In this document: piece by piece, positions 36,403 to 46,750 of the stretch
How positions within the stretch are numbered: the first letter of the stretch is position 1
How the letters are laid out: every line of letters begins with the position of its first letter
Notes under the pieces: model-generated
The model's input: only the letters and a program-made list of their open reading frames with translations
What the model was told of the DNA's origin: nothing
The model's database searches: none
NCBI RefSeq assembly: GCF_040581485.1
Contig: NC_090130.1
Coordinates: forward strand, 14,945,656 to 15,009,655
Source of the DNA: Linepithema humile
Lineage: Eukaryota; Arthropoda; Insecta; Hymenoptera; Formicidae
Direction of reading: 5' to 3'
Length of the DNA: 64,000 bases
Program-made: the position numbers and the translations under genes

Positions 36403-37696
36403 CGAGGGTAGTTCGAAAAGTTCTCCTGACACGAAATGACATTAGAAGTATCAAACCGCTGTAATTTTTTACAAGTTTTATCCTGTAGAGGGCTACTGTC
36501 AAAATTTCAGACAGATGTGTTCATTAGTTTCTTTATTTTGGTCGTGTAAAGCAATCAACTTTTGGTTTTCTTTAAAAATAGATAAAGTCGAATATCGCGC
36601 AGTGATAAAATACTTCGTTTTAAAAGGTTTAACGCCACCAAAAATAAAAAACGAGCTTGATTCAACTTTGGGAGAATCTTCACCATTGTTTTCAACTGTT
36701 AAGAAATGGGCTGTTGAATTTAAACGTGGTCGTTCGTTCATAAATGATGATGAACGTTCAGGTCGCCCAAAAACTGCTACGACTGACGAAATTATAGAAA
36801 AAATCTATAATGCCGTGTTGAATGATCGACGAGCAAAAGTGCGAGAGCTTGCTAACATTGCTAACATTGCAAACATCTCAAATGATCGCGTTCACAACAC
36901 TTACATGAGCATTTGCATATGAAAAAGCTTTCAACGCGATGGGTGTCGCGTTTGCTAATAGTCGATCAAAAACGCATTCGAATGAACGTTTTTAAGAAGT
37001 GTTTGGACATGTTTAAACGTAATCCAACCGATTTTTTGCGGCGTTTTATCACTGTTGATGAAACATGGATTCACCATTACACGCCAGAAACTAAACAACA
37101 GTCGAAGCAATGGATAGAAGCGGGTGGAAGTGCTCCAAAGAAGGCGAAAATAGTTACATCAGCCGGAAAGGTGATGGCAACTGTTTTCTGGGATTTTCAT
37201 GGTATTGTGCTTATCGACTACCTAGAAAAAGGAAAAACCATCAACGGAGAATATTATGCAGCATTATTGGATCAATTGAACGATGCTATTAAGGCCAAAC
37301 GTCCTCATTTGGCAAAAAAAAATGCTTTTCTATCATGACAATGCACCCGCTTACACTTCTTCGATTGCAGTCGCAAAATTGTATGAATTGCTTTGAATTG
37401 ATTCCGTACGCGCTGTATTCACCATATTTAGCCCCCAGTGACTTTTTTCTCTTTCCAAACATGAAGAAATGGCTCGCTGGAAAAAGATTTGGTTCAAATA
37501 TCGAAGTAATCGATGAAATTAACGCTTATTTTAAAGGTTTAGAAAAATCATATTATACATACGGTATAAAAAAGTTAGAATATCGTTGAAATAAGTGTAT
37601 TGAGTTGAAAGGGGACTACGTTCAAAAATAAAAAAAAATTTTGCCGAAAATCATGTGTTTTCTGTGTTAGGCCGAGAACTTTTCGAACTACCCTCG
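36403..37696 (+). mobile_element. full-length mariner inserted in the NOF-like gene
   Basis: TA at 36401-36402 and 37697-37698 flanks perfect inverted ends CGAGGGTAGTTCGAAAAGTT / AACTTTTCGAACTACCCTCG. Its 1294 bp is the normal mariner length. The element lies in opposite orientation to the host gene. It must be younger than the NOF-like copy it interrupts. Its own transposase has three frameshifts, so it is immobile unless helped in trans. Confidence 0.95.
36578..37589 (+). pseudogene. mariner transposase with three frameshifts
   Basis: The protein starts where relatives have MDKVEYR; here the ATG has become ATA at 36578. The N-terminal helix-turn-helix (STVKKWAVEFKRGRS) and the ERSGRPKTATTDE linker follow. 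Near 36895 the frame shifts into HLHMKKLSTRWVSRLL. The first catalytic Asp is in ITVDETWIHHY. At the A-run 37313-37322 the frame shifts again into YHDNAPAYTSS (second Asp). Near 37395 it shifts a third time into FELIPYALYSPYLAPSDFFL, where PSD supplies the third Asp. The usually conserved SPD of this block reads SPY. The C-terminus ends at a stop, 37587-37589. D,D34D spacing is otherwise kept. Confidence 0.9.
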
Positions 37697-38125
37697 TAAG
37701 ATTATCTTCTGTTAGCTTGTCTAAGGCGTACAAATTAATTCTGACACCACACTCAGTACCTTTAATTCACAAGTATGATTCCTCAGGATTTTCGTTAACC
37801 TTCGGATTTTTAAAGGCATAGCAGTACAGCAATTTATATTCTCGCCACAATTGCTCCTGAAGTACATCGGTCCAGCCCGGTCGTAATATTTTATAATTCC
37901 TACCTCTGTACGATACATCACGCCCGGATATTATTCCCGTCATCGCCAGAAATAGTAATTGTCACTCTAAGTGATGGTAACGATTCATTGGACGTTTTCA
38001 TTGATCAGTTTGAGTCACTGCAATTCTTTTCCGAAATTGATATTTCAGGATTTCGCTCAATGCCATGCCACTTTCTGAGCATATCCTGGATTTTATGGTC
38101 ATTCCGAGAGATGTACAAGTACATC

Positions 38126-38168
38126 ATGTCGACAAAACACATGTACAGTACATGTGTTTTGTCGACAT
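38126..38168. repeat. perfect 21-bp palindrome with one-base centre
   Basis: ATGTCGACAAAACACATGTA C is followed, after a single A at 38147, by its exact complement. The 43-bp hairpin lies upstream of the NOF-like gene, within the transposon. Confidence 0.9.
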
Positions 38169-38764
38169 TTTATTTCGCATTTTTACGATTGCGTCATTCC
38201 AAACGCTTTGTGATAACGGTTTTAGTTTTCCAGTATTATCAAAAAAACATCAAATCTTTCACTGAATCAAAAATAATTTCGACAGGAAATTTTGCTGCGG
38301 CATTTTTGACAGCTCCCTCTGCGGATCAGTTTAAGCGCATTTGCAGCTCGTATACACATACCGGCATGTATTGTGTCCCTCGCCAGCTAAGTGTACATGT
38401 GTGAAACAACCAAAGGCGTCACACACGAAGTGTATTTAATGTGTCTAATGGAGGAAGTGCGAGCGAGACAGTTATACGCACAGCAGATCGCGCGATATTC
38501 TATAGGTATAGGTACATGTCGCACATGTGTCGCACTTTCATTTTTTTCCTTTCAAAAACACGACTGAACCACGTGCACCGAGCGCCGGCATTCATTCTAT
38601 TAATTATTATATGAAAAGGCGAAATTTAATGAATTTTTACAAAAAGTAGTGATATCTCACAAAAAAAAACTTTACAAAGGTAAAAAAAATACGCCAAGTA
38701 CATAAAAAATATTCCAACTTGTACACAAAAAGTTTAAAAAATATTTACCTCTAAATATACTTTA

Positions 38765-39329
38765 TTTTGAAAAATGGCCAAGTCAATCCTTTCGCTGATG
38801 CTTCATAATCTATGACCTTTCTAACATCCTTAAGATACACATAAGAAGTGTTAGTGGCACAAACGGGTACAAGGAATGGAAAGTGAGATCCTACTTGCAG
38901 ATTTGATCTATCTTTAAAGATGACCGAGTTCGCGTATTTGTAAATTTTTGAAAGCACTATTTTGTAATTTTATTAAGATACAAACGAAATGAAAAGAGGT
39001 ACAAATGAATACAAACGATTCTCTATCAAATGGCCGTATTTCGATATCTTTAAAAATGGCCGAGTTACCGTATTAGCGTAACGTCAAAAATTGATAAATG
39101 CTATACTTCCGGATCGGTTGAGGTACAAACGATTCTCTATCGAATGGCGTTAATGAAGTTAAAATATCTGAAAGTTGGGTTGTGGCCATTTTTTAACCAC
39201 TTTGTATTTGTTTATCCTTTGAGATACAAACGAAATAAAATGCGGTACAAACAGGTACAAACGAAGTACAAACGAACTATGTTATTAATTTTTAATTTTT
39301 GTAAAGTCGGGCTCCAGGTTTACATAGGT
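38765..39329 (-). repeat. right inverted terminal repeat of the NOF-type element
   Basis: Complement of 32331-32945: inner end AAGTCAATCCTTTCGCTGAT, repeated GGTACAAACGA words, outer end GGCTCCAGGTTTACATAGGT. Identity with the left repeat looks about 85-90 percent by eye, with several short indels. Confidence 0.75.
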
Positions 39330-39776
39330 AAAATCGTTGAATAATAATTGCGTGTGATTAGTGCATACTTGCACTACTTGACACTTTACAATATCGCCCC
39401 ATTATAAATCTAAAAATACAGAATCCAAATTATCTTATAAGATAGTAAATATAAATAAAAAATAAGTTAGATATAAACATTTAAATATACAATAAATTAA
39501 TAATTACTTACGTTTTAGTTCACATTTTTTGCAACAAAATACAAAACAGTTCTTAATTTTTTAAAATTTGAACAGATTAATTGTTTAACACTTAAAAAAA
39601 TGATTTAATGTACACTTAATTAACTCAATATAATAATTTTTTAATTGCGTATCGAAAGACACGACAATAATTGGTTTAAATAAAGATGTATTACGAAACA
39701 AAATAAATACGTTCAAAAAATACAATGTTTGTAAAATCGTTGAATAAGAACTGTCTGTGATTAGTGCATACTTACA
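39327..39776. repeat. pair of direct ~48-bp repeats 0.4 kb apart
   Basis: GTAAAATCGTTGAATAATAA...GTGATTAGTGCATACTT at 39328-39374 recurs with few changes at 39730-39776. The first copy starts exactly at the outer edge of the NOF-type element. Between them is plain A+T-rich DNA. This may be a duplicated target segment or a fragment of a second element. Confidence 0.6.
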
Positions 39777-40075
39777 GATTTAAACTTCTTTTTGCGTACC
39801 ATATACATATATCTAACCTATTAAATTAGTTAGCAACAGTACCTGTAATGTGTTCTTATTAAAAAAAATTTTTTCTTATATGTGATTTATGGAATATAAT
39901 TTTTAATTGTTATTTGCATTAGATACTTACTGGTATAAAAATAAATTAGCATAGAGTTTTTATTTTTATTCACAATTTTGTATCTTTTATTCATGATAAT
40001 TATAGAAATACAATATGTTTCATAGCATTTTATAGACTTTTTTCAGATGATCAAAATTTCTATTTTTATTGAACT

Positions 40076-40839
40076 ATTATACCGGGTGTTTCAGACCACC
40101 CGTACACCTCATTTAAAAACGAGGGAAGTGGTTATTTTAAAAAATGTTTTAGACAAAAGTTGTTGGTGATCAAGTAATGCATTACATGGACATATGAGAT
40201 TGACCTTGAATAGCATCGTGAAGGTCATGTCAAGGTCGACTTGAATTTTTTAAATGGGAACCCTTACTTTTTATTTCATATTCTTGTAGCTGATGTCAAG
40301 GCGTTTTCGAAACACAATAGTTACAAATCCTTTTTAGTTGAGATCTTCCTGAGTTATGAGACTTCAAAATTTAAGTACCGCCGGCGTTAGCATTACGTAT
40401 GATGCCCAAGATTACCCCCCCCCCCCTCTCACACACACGTGAGGCAAGGAGACTCATTTTAATCAAGCACCCCGAAGAGGTGTAAATCCGACCGCGCGAC
40501 TTCCACGCGATACATCTTGGGTAATGCTAACGCCGGCGGTACTTACATTTTGAAGTCTCATAACTCAGGAAGATCTCAACTAAAAAGGGTTTGTAACCAG
40601 TGTTTCAAAAACGCCTTGATGTCAGCTACAAGAATATGAAATAAAAAATAAGGGTTCCCATTTAAAAAATTCAAGTCGACCTTGACATGACCTTCACGAC
40701 GCCATTCAAGGTCAATCGCATATACCCATGTAATGCATTACTTAATCACCAACAACTTTTGTCTGAAACATTTTTTAAAATAACCACTTCCCTCGTTTTT
40801 AAATGGGGTGTACGGGTGGTCTGAAACACTCGGTATAAT
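40076..40839. mobile_element. full foldback element, family A
   Basis: Two ~340-bp arms run from TTATACCGGGTGTTTCAGAC to GTCTGAAACACTCGGTATAA, with TA at both ends. Inner parts share GACATGACCTTCACGA, AACGCCTTGA and CTCATAACTCAGGAAGATCT in inverted order. The centre holds a 13-C run and (CA)n at 40417-40440. A module at 40481-40541 also appears in the SWIM element at 28984-29042. Ends and size suggest a Tc1/mariner-type or TA-targeting MITE; non-coding. Confidence 0.85.
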
Positions 40840-40842
40840 GTA

Positions 40843-41670
40843 TCATAGATATTAAAACCTTTCAAAAAAAACTTGTATATAGTAAAATTTTTAAAAAAGC
40901 TATTATATATACTTTCTACAAAAAAATATGATATCAGGAAATGGCACCAAGTAAGACTAAAGAACTATGAAAAAAGTTGTACACTATTTCTATAAAACTC
41001 TTCTATAAAACTTTTGTACATAAAGCTGTCGTATATATAATTAACTATATTATATACTATATATATTATAAAAAAATAAATACATAAATAAGAAAACAAA
41101 AAATTAAAATTAAAAAATTTTTTTTAAATATTTAAAAAATAAAAATATTTGATTAAAAAATAAAAAAATATAAAAAATTTAATCAAAATAAAAAGATATT
41201 TATTAAAAAACGCAAAAAAACTTGGCGCTGCTACACCACAAAGTATTATAAAGCAATGAAATTAACATGCAGTTTACTGTAGCAGCGCCAAGTTTTTTTG
41301 CGTTTTTTAATAAATATCTTTTTATTTTGATTAAATTTTTTATATTTTTTCATTTTTTAATCAAATATTTTTATTTTTTAAATATTTAAAAAAAATTTTT
41401 TAATTTTTATTTTTTGTTTTCTTATTTATGTATTTATTTTTTTATAATATATATAGTATATAATATAGTTAATTATATATACGACAGCTTTATGTACAAG
41501 AGTTTTATAGAAGAGTTTTATAGAAATAGTGTACAACTTTTTTCATAGTTCTTTAGTCTTACTTGGTGCCATTTCCTGATACCATATTTTTTTGTAGAAA
41601 GTATATATAATAGCTTTTTTAAAAATTTTACTACATACAAGTTTTTTTTGAAAGGTTTTAATATCTATGA
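40843..41670. mobile_element. giant near-perfect palindrome abutting family A copy
   Basis: Arms of ~390 bp (40843-41235 and 41278-41670) around a ~42-bp centre, from TCATAGATATTAAAACCTTT to AAAGGTTTTAATATCTATGA. Arm identity is nearly complete, with only a few single-base differences in A/T runs. The innermost part, GGCGCTGCTACA / TGTAGCAGCGCC, is the only GC-rich segment. Only three bases separate it from the previous palindrome. No coding capacity; family unknown. Confidence 0.85.
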
Positions 41671-42990
41671 CAGGTTTTTTTGAAAGGTTTAATATATACG
41701 ACAATTTTTTTAAAAGATAAAACAATATGGTTTTGTTTTAGTTGTGACAAGAGCGTGTACTTGGTGCCTTTTTTTTACCTTTTTTTAAAAAAGGTAATTT
41801 TTTGATAGATATCATTTCTTTTTTTGTAATATATATACGACAGCTTTTTTTGATTTAATATATAGGTACGACAATTTTTTGAAAGGTAAAACAATACTGT
41901 TTTGTTTTGATTCTGATAAAATTGACTGAAAATTATAAATGTTGAAACTAATTTAGGATCTGTCAAAAAAGCACACGTTTCAGAAATTTTGTATGATTTG
42001 TCTAAAATAAATAAAATTAAATACCAAAGTTTAATATTTCTGTTCTATGTATCCTAAATTAATTCCAACAATATTTATAATTTCCAGTCAATTTTAATCA
42101 GTCAAGAAAGCACACGTTTCAAGATTTTAGTATAATTTATCTAAAATAAATAAAATTAAATGTCAAAGTTTAATATTTCTGTTCTACGTATCCTAAATTA
42201 GTTCCAACAATATTTATAATTTTCAATCAATTTTATTTTGTGTATTACAAGATTTCTCGAGTTTGTTTATAATCGAGTTTGTTTATAATTTCTGTTTTTA
42301 TTTTCTATGGACATAAAATTGACTGGAAATCATAAATATTGGAACTAATTTAGGATAACTACAAAAAGTATCTTATGCTATATTTTTTTTATATATAAAA
42401 TAAATTTTATATATAAAATATAAAATTGACTGGAAATTATAAATATTGTTGGAACTAATTTAAAATACATAGAACAGAAATATTAAACTTTGAGATATTT
42501 AATTTTATTTATTTTGGACAAATCATACACTAAAGTCTTGAATGATGTGCTTTTTTGACAGAATGTATTGTAAAATTAATATATACAATCATACCAATCA
42601 TCACTATGTTTTATAAGACCATTGTTTAGAAACTTTAGTGTATGATTTGTCTAAAATAAATAAAATTAAATATCAAAGCTTAATATTTCTGTTCTATGTA
42701 TCCTAAATTATTTCCAACAATATTTATAATTTCTGGTTAATTTTAATTTTGTGTATTACAAGATTTCTTGTCGAGTTTATGTTTATAATTTTTGTTTCCT
42801 ATTTTCTATGGATATAAAATTGACTGGAAATTATAAATATTGGAACTAATTTAGGATAATCACAAAAAGTGACTTATGCTATATTTTTTTATATTTTTTT
42901 ATATTTTTTTTTATATTTTATATTTTTTTATATTTTTTATACAGATCATATACTAAAGCTTTTTGACAGAATGTATGGTAAAATTAAAAC
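41650..42990. repeat. nest of two repeat modules in alternating orientations
   Basis: Module 1 (AAATTGACTGGAAATTATAA...GGAACTAATTTAGGAT, ~45 bp) occurs at least seven times, four in one orientation and three in the other. Module 2 (AAAATAAATAAAATTAAAT...TTAATATTTCTGTTCTATGT, ~95 bp, with a CAAAAAAGCACACGTTTC-like start) occurs about four times in both orientations. A third (TTGTGTATTACAAGATTTCT...TATTTTCTATGGA) occurs twice. Short direct repeats of GAAAGGTTTAATAT at 41650-41720 link it to the palindrome before it. Confidence 0.75.
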
Positions 42991-43032
42991 ACAATACTTA
43001 TAACCTATATACATATACACTTATTTTACTTA

Positions 43033-43170
43033 ATACATTTATGTTGAATTTTATCACTCGCACTACACTGCACTACACTACTCTGATGAACACGAATAAA
43101 AAACTGGTGAACATTAAGCAGCCTTGAGTGTGCACCAGTGCAATGTAGTGCGAGTGGCCGAATTCAATAT
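43033..43170. mobile_element. small inverted-repeat element
   Basis: TTGAATTTTATCACTCGCAC...ACACTGCAC on the left has its near complement GTGCAATGTAGTGCGAGTGG...GAATTCAA on the right. The CACTCGCACTACA core matches exactly. ~140 bp, non-coding. Confidence 0.6.
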
Positions 43171-43428
43171 TATTCTTTTGACACATCTTCTGTAAGGTTA
43201 TTTGGTATGCGCGGCTATTTCCTATAGCGCCACCAACACAAACCCAACTACTAACATCACTATAGCCATCTAGTGTGAAAAATGTTGACTGTACATCCTA
43301 GAAATTGAGATAATATTTTTGACATTTTGACTTTGGACTTTTATATATTTATTTATAAAGCACGTAGAGCAAAAACAAGCATACTTTTATTATATATTTT
43401 GGGTATGCGCTATTGATTGAGACCATTA

Positions 43429-43549
43429 TCAACTCGATCGGCTCAGGCATTATTGAGTTCCGATAATCTCGGCTGTCTGGGCTCTTCGGGCTCGCGTAAA
43501 GATACACGTTCGGTGTTCTTGCGCTGCGCGTGAACTTGGCGCAAGACAC
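43429..43549 (-). repeat. partner of the 31.4-kb unit
   Basis: On the minus strand it begins GTGTCTTGCGCCAAGTTCAC and ends near GATAATGGTCTC. See 31426-31552 for shared blocks. The minus-strand frame here is longer (66 codons), but no protein family is evident. Confidence 0.45.
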
Positions 43550-43559
43550 TACCGTGTCT

Positions 43560-45710
43560 CTTGATATTTTTCGAACAGAAAAGTAATTTTTTAATATAAC
43601 TTGTTATATTGAATAGTCATTTTTTTAATTACTTTTTAAAATTTTAGATTACTCACTTTTTTTATTAATCAAAAAATGAATGGAATCTTTGGAATAATTG
43701 TTTTTTTAATTTGCATTTGCAATATTAGATCTAAATGTGAAAATTGGAATCAAAGATTCGAATTTCCATTGACTTCACATTGTGTCATTAACAGTTAATA
43801 AAATAGATTTTTAGTGTTAAAAAGCAATTCGTCTCGCCGCAATGCCGAAATTGTATTTTTGTTACTCTCAGTTAGCAGTTTTTAACTTTTTTGGCGAAAA
43901 GTCAAACCGTCTTGACTATGAATCGAGTCGTTGCGTACATATTAATGAGCGAAACGTATCAACTCTGTTAAAGAAGCACAAGTCTCGTGGATCATGTTCA
44001 CTCTATACTTTAATAGCCCATAAATCGCCTTAACCACGAACTCGCGTCCGGAACGCGCAGGCTACTAGGAATGCTTGTAGTAATTGGAATTGCATGCATG
44101 CCGTACTGAGTACTTTACATTCGGCGAATTCTTCGAAGGCTTTACGGGATTTCGAGAAATCAGGCTTTCTATTTCTAAAAGATGTTAATTAACGGTCGGA
44201 TTTTGTATTTTTAATGATTGAATCAAATTTATCAGTGCAAATCTGTTAGCAATCGCTATTCTATCTTGGACAGGCCCCTCTACTATCTGGAAAAACTTAG
44301 AAAATCTTTTTTTCTAAAAAAATCAGAAAATTGTATCTGAGAAATTACTGTTATTCTGAGTAAGTAAATTCTGAGAATTACTGTTGAAAATATTTCTTCA
44401 AGGATTTTGCTTTAGGATTAGCTTTTGACCTACTTTTTAATTCTTTTTAATACATTTTTTAAATTTAATATTTGAAACTTGAGTGGCTCTTAATTCTTTC
44501 TCAATCATATAAAATTTATTCTATATTTGCATATAAAAAGTGCTTTGTTTCTGCCCAGAAAACCATGGAATTGTCAGAAAAATTTTTTTTAAATTTGAAT
44601 AGATTCAATGTCTAAAGATGCTGTTAAAATAAATGCAGGAAATGTTTTTATAAATTAATATCGAAGTTTATGCGTCGCAGCCAACTGCCTGTCATCTCTA
44701 TCCCGTATAAGCTATCTCTCCGATGATTCCTATAATTAATACTAAACTCGACTGGGTAACCCTTATCGTGATTCGCAATCGATTCTCGTTAGCGCGCTTC
44801 TATACAGTATAGCATTCTATCTTTAAAAAAGTTAAGTTTTTATTAAAGTTTTAATGTACCTCGAAAAGTAGTATTAGAGTTTTTTTATTAAATTTAGAAG
44901 TTTTGGCGAATAAAATTAAATAAGAGAAATTAGGAGCTATTATATTTTGGATTATTATATTATATATATATTATATATATATATTATATATATATATATA
45001 TTATATATATATATATTATATATATATATATTATATATATTATATTATCAATTTTTGTTATTAGATAAGGATGTAATAAATTTGTTGTCATTACTAAGAG
45101 TTTTGTGATTTTTATTTTGTGTTAACTTTTTTTCTTCTTTTTTTTTATCATTAAATTTTATTCGAAAAATTTTTATAATTAACACCATTTTTATTAGTAG
45201 GAAAATGGGAAAATGTTTTTATATCTTCTCTAACATTTTACTTACAAAAAACATCTCTTTTGAGTACAAGAATAATATTTTTAATTGAGACTAGATTCAT
45301 ATCTGTACAAATTGTGTCAGCGATTAACTAATTTTTTCAGTAATACGAACAATTTTTTTGTAAATAAATATAATACAAATATATCATACTTGTTACACAA
45401 AAAATAGACAAAGAACGACATTTTTAAGAAACTCTTAGTACAATCTTTATTTTAAAATAAAAAATATAGAAAACATAACATATGTTGCTATTAATCTATT
45501 TTTCGAAAATACATTATTTTGTGTATTATTTTATATTTATCGTGTTTTATTATTATTGTACATCAATTTAAAAATACCTATTATTTATCGTACATAAATC
45601 TTTTTGTTCAAAAATTTCAATTGATCTACACAACAAGAAATGAAAAAATTAATTAAATATATTTTACTAATTTTTTGTCGGGATTACAATATTGAAACCA
45701 ATAGATAAAC
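43560..45710. other. stretch with no supported gene
   Basis: A+T-rich; the GC-richer part at 43830-44160 has a 63-codon frame without motifs. Nothing else is supported apart from the TA repeat at 44.95 kb. Confidence 0.45.
44945..45050. repeat. (TA)n array with periodic TT/AA slips
   Basis: About 105 bp of alternating TA blocks of 8-16 bp joined at TATTATA. Near-palindromic over its length, so a cruciform-prone site. Confidence 0.9.
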
Positions 45711-45714
45711 ATAT

Positions 45715-46391
45715 AGGTGGACTTCCGAAAAGCTATCACCTCCGATTTGGCTGATATTCAGCCTAAATACTTATTTTATCTAAAAAATAATATTCCCAAA
45801 TGCATTTTTGGCGCAAATGCCTTCTCCGCTCTCCAGCCCTCCTCAAAGGTAAAACTGTTTTTCTTAATTATTTCAGAAAGTATTTATTGTACGGAAAAAG
45901 TTATCAAACAAAAAATGAAGCTTATAAAAAGCTATACAAATAAGGTTTTATACTTATTTTACCTAACTCCAATATTTTAGTCGTTATTATCAAAAATTTT
46001 TTAAAATTTCACAAATTTCTACGCAAAGCGAGATTCAATCCAAACCCTATATATGTATATAGTTTTTTTATGGTGGAGCCCCTCGCAGTGTGGCGGAACA
46101 CATTCCCTCCAGATTTTTGATAATAATGACTAAAATATTAAAGTTAGGTAAAATATGTATAAGACCTTATTTGTATAGCTTTTTATGAGCTTCATTTTTT
46201 GTTTAACAACTTTTTCCGTACAATACTTTCTGAAATAATTAACAAAAACAGTTTTACCTTTGTGAGGGGCTGGGGGGCGGAGGAGGCATTTGCGCCAAAA
46301 ATTCATTTGAGAATATTATTTACTAGATAAAATAAATATTTAGGCTGAAAATTAGCCAAATCGGAAGTGATAGTTTCTCGGAAGTTTATCC
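45715..46391. mobile_element. foldback family B, copy 2, with 8-bp target duplication
   Basis: AAACATAT at 45707-45714 and again at 46392-46399 brackets inverted arms (GGTGGACTTCCGAAAAGCTA on the left, ending ACTTCCGAT-type complement ...GAAGTTTATCC on the right). An 8-bp duplication places the family with hAT-like or other 8-bp-duplicating transposases. Arms of ~270 bp and the central GGTGGAGCCCC agree with copy 1 at 18205-18880. Confidence 0.85.
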
Positions 46392-46750
46392 AAACATATG
46401 AAGTAATTAAATTGGATATAAATCTTTTTATATGTATTATATGAGTTTTGCAAAGTATATCTGCAAATACACAAAAAATGTTGTTTTTGCCGCGTTGGCT
46501 GGAAATCAGTAAAATCAAAAGATTGATCGTTGAAGTAGTATTGTCGCCAATTCACCGATGTGAACTTGGCGCCCAACTTTATTTAAAAAAAAAATCACTA
46601 ATCTAGTTCGTTTGTACTTCGTTTGTACCTGTTTGTACCGCTTCTTATTTCGTTTGTACCTCAAAGGGTAAAAAAATACAAGGGGGTGAAAAAATGGCCA
46701 GCGCCCGATTACAAGATTTTTAAATTTCGTTTATGCCATTCAAAAGAGAA

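Larger units (their letters stand above)
34270..38015 (-). pseudogene. MULE-NOF-like transposase, multiply broken and split by a mariner
   Basis: Fragments in order on the minus strand. N-terminal piece near 38015-37720 (VTITISGDDG, then a frameshift, YRTEVGIIKYYDRAG, FRSNCGENINCCTAMPLKIR). The mariner insertion at 36403-37696. A central piece at 36395-35933 (RICTAKMYYAKAKQTESDRE, DLHESVRALK, FFVMYWSPKQVFFYKKY, SIDATDSIVRKI with a candidate catalytic Asp at 35984-35986). The next block at 35896-35669 (TYWSREWLRSGVPCPTEIV, then TNYALAFLNA). A further piece at 35661-35212 (VKEFFLRCIGLL). A C-terminal piece at 34742-34240 (RGKYLIPCLDIQ, TFDNTCSF). I recognise these blocks from NOF-type MULE transposases of ants and other insects. 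The Asn at 35777-35779 stands where relatives appear to have Asp. Confidence 0.6.
32331..39329 (-). mobile_element. foldback / MULE-NOF-type transposon, ~7 kb, disrupted
   Basis: Inverted terminal repeats of ~0.6 kb (32331-32945 and 38765-39329) begin ACCTATATGAACCTGGAGCC and contain repeated (C/T)GTTTGTACC words. Inside, on the minus strand, is a decayed transposase with NOF-like blocks, split by a mariner at 36403-37696. Repeat-rich long TIRs around a NOF gene are the layout of Drosophila FB-NOF, a MULE-type transposon. The same TIR, without a gene, forms the 46.6-48.9 kb element. No clean target duplication is visible at the edges. Confidence 0.65.
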
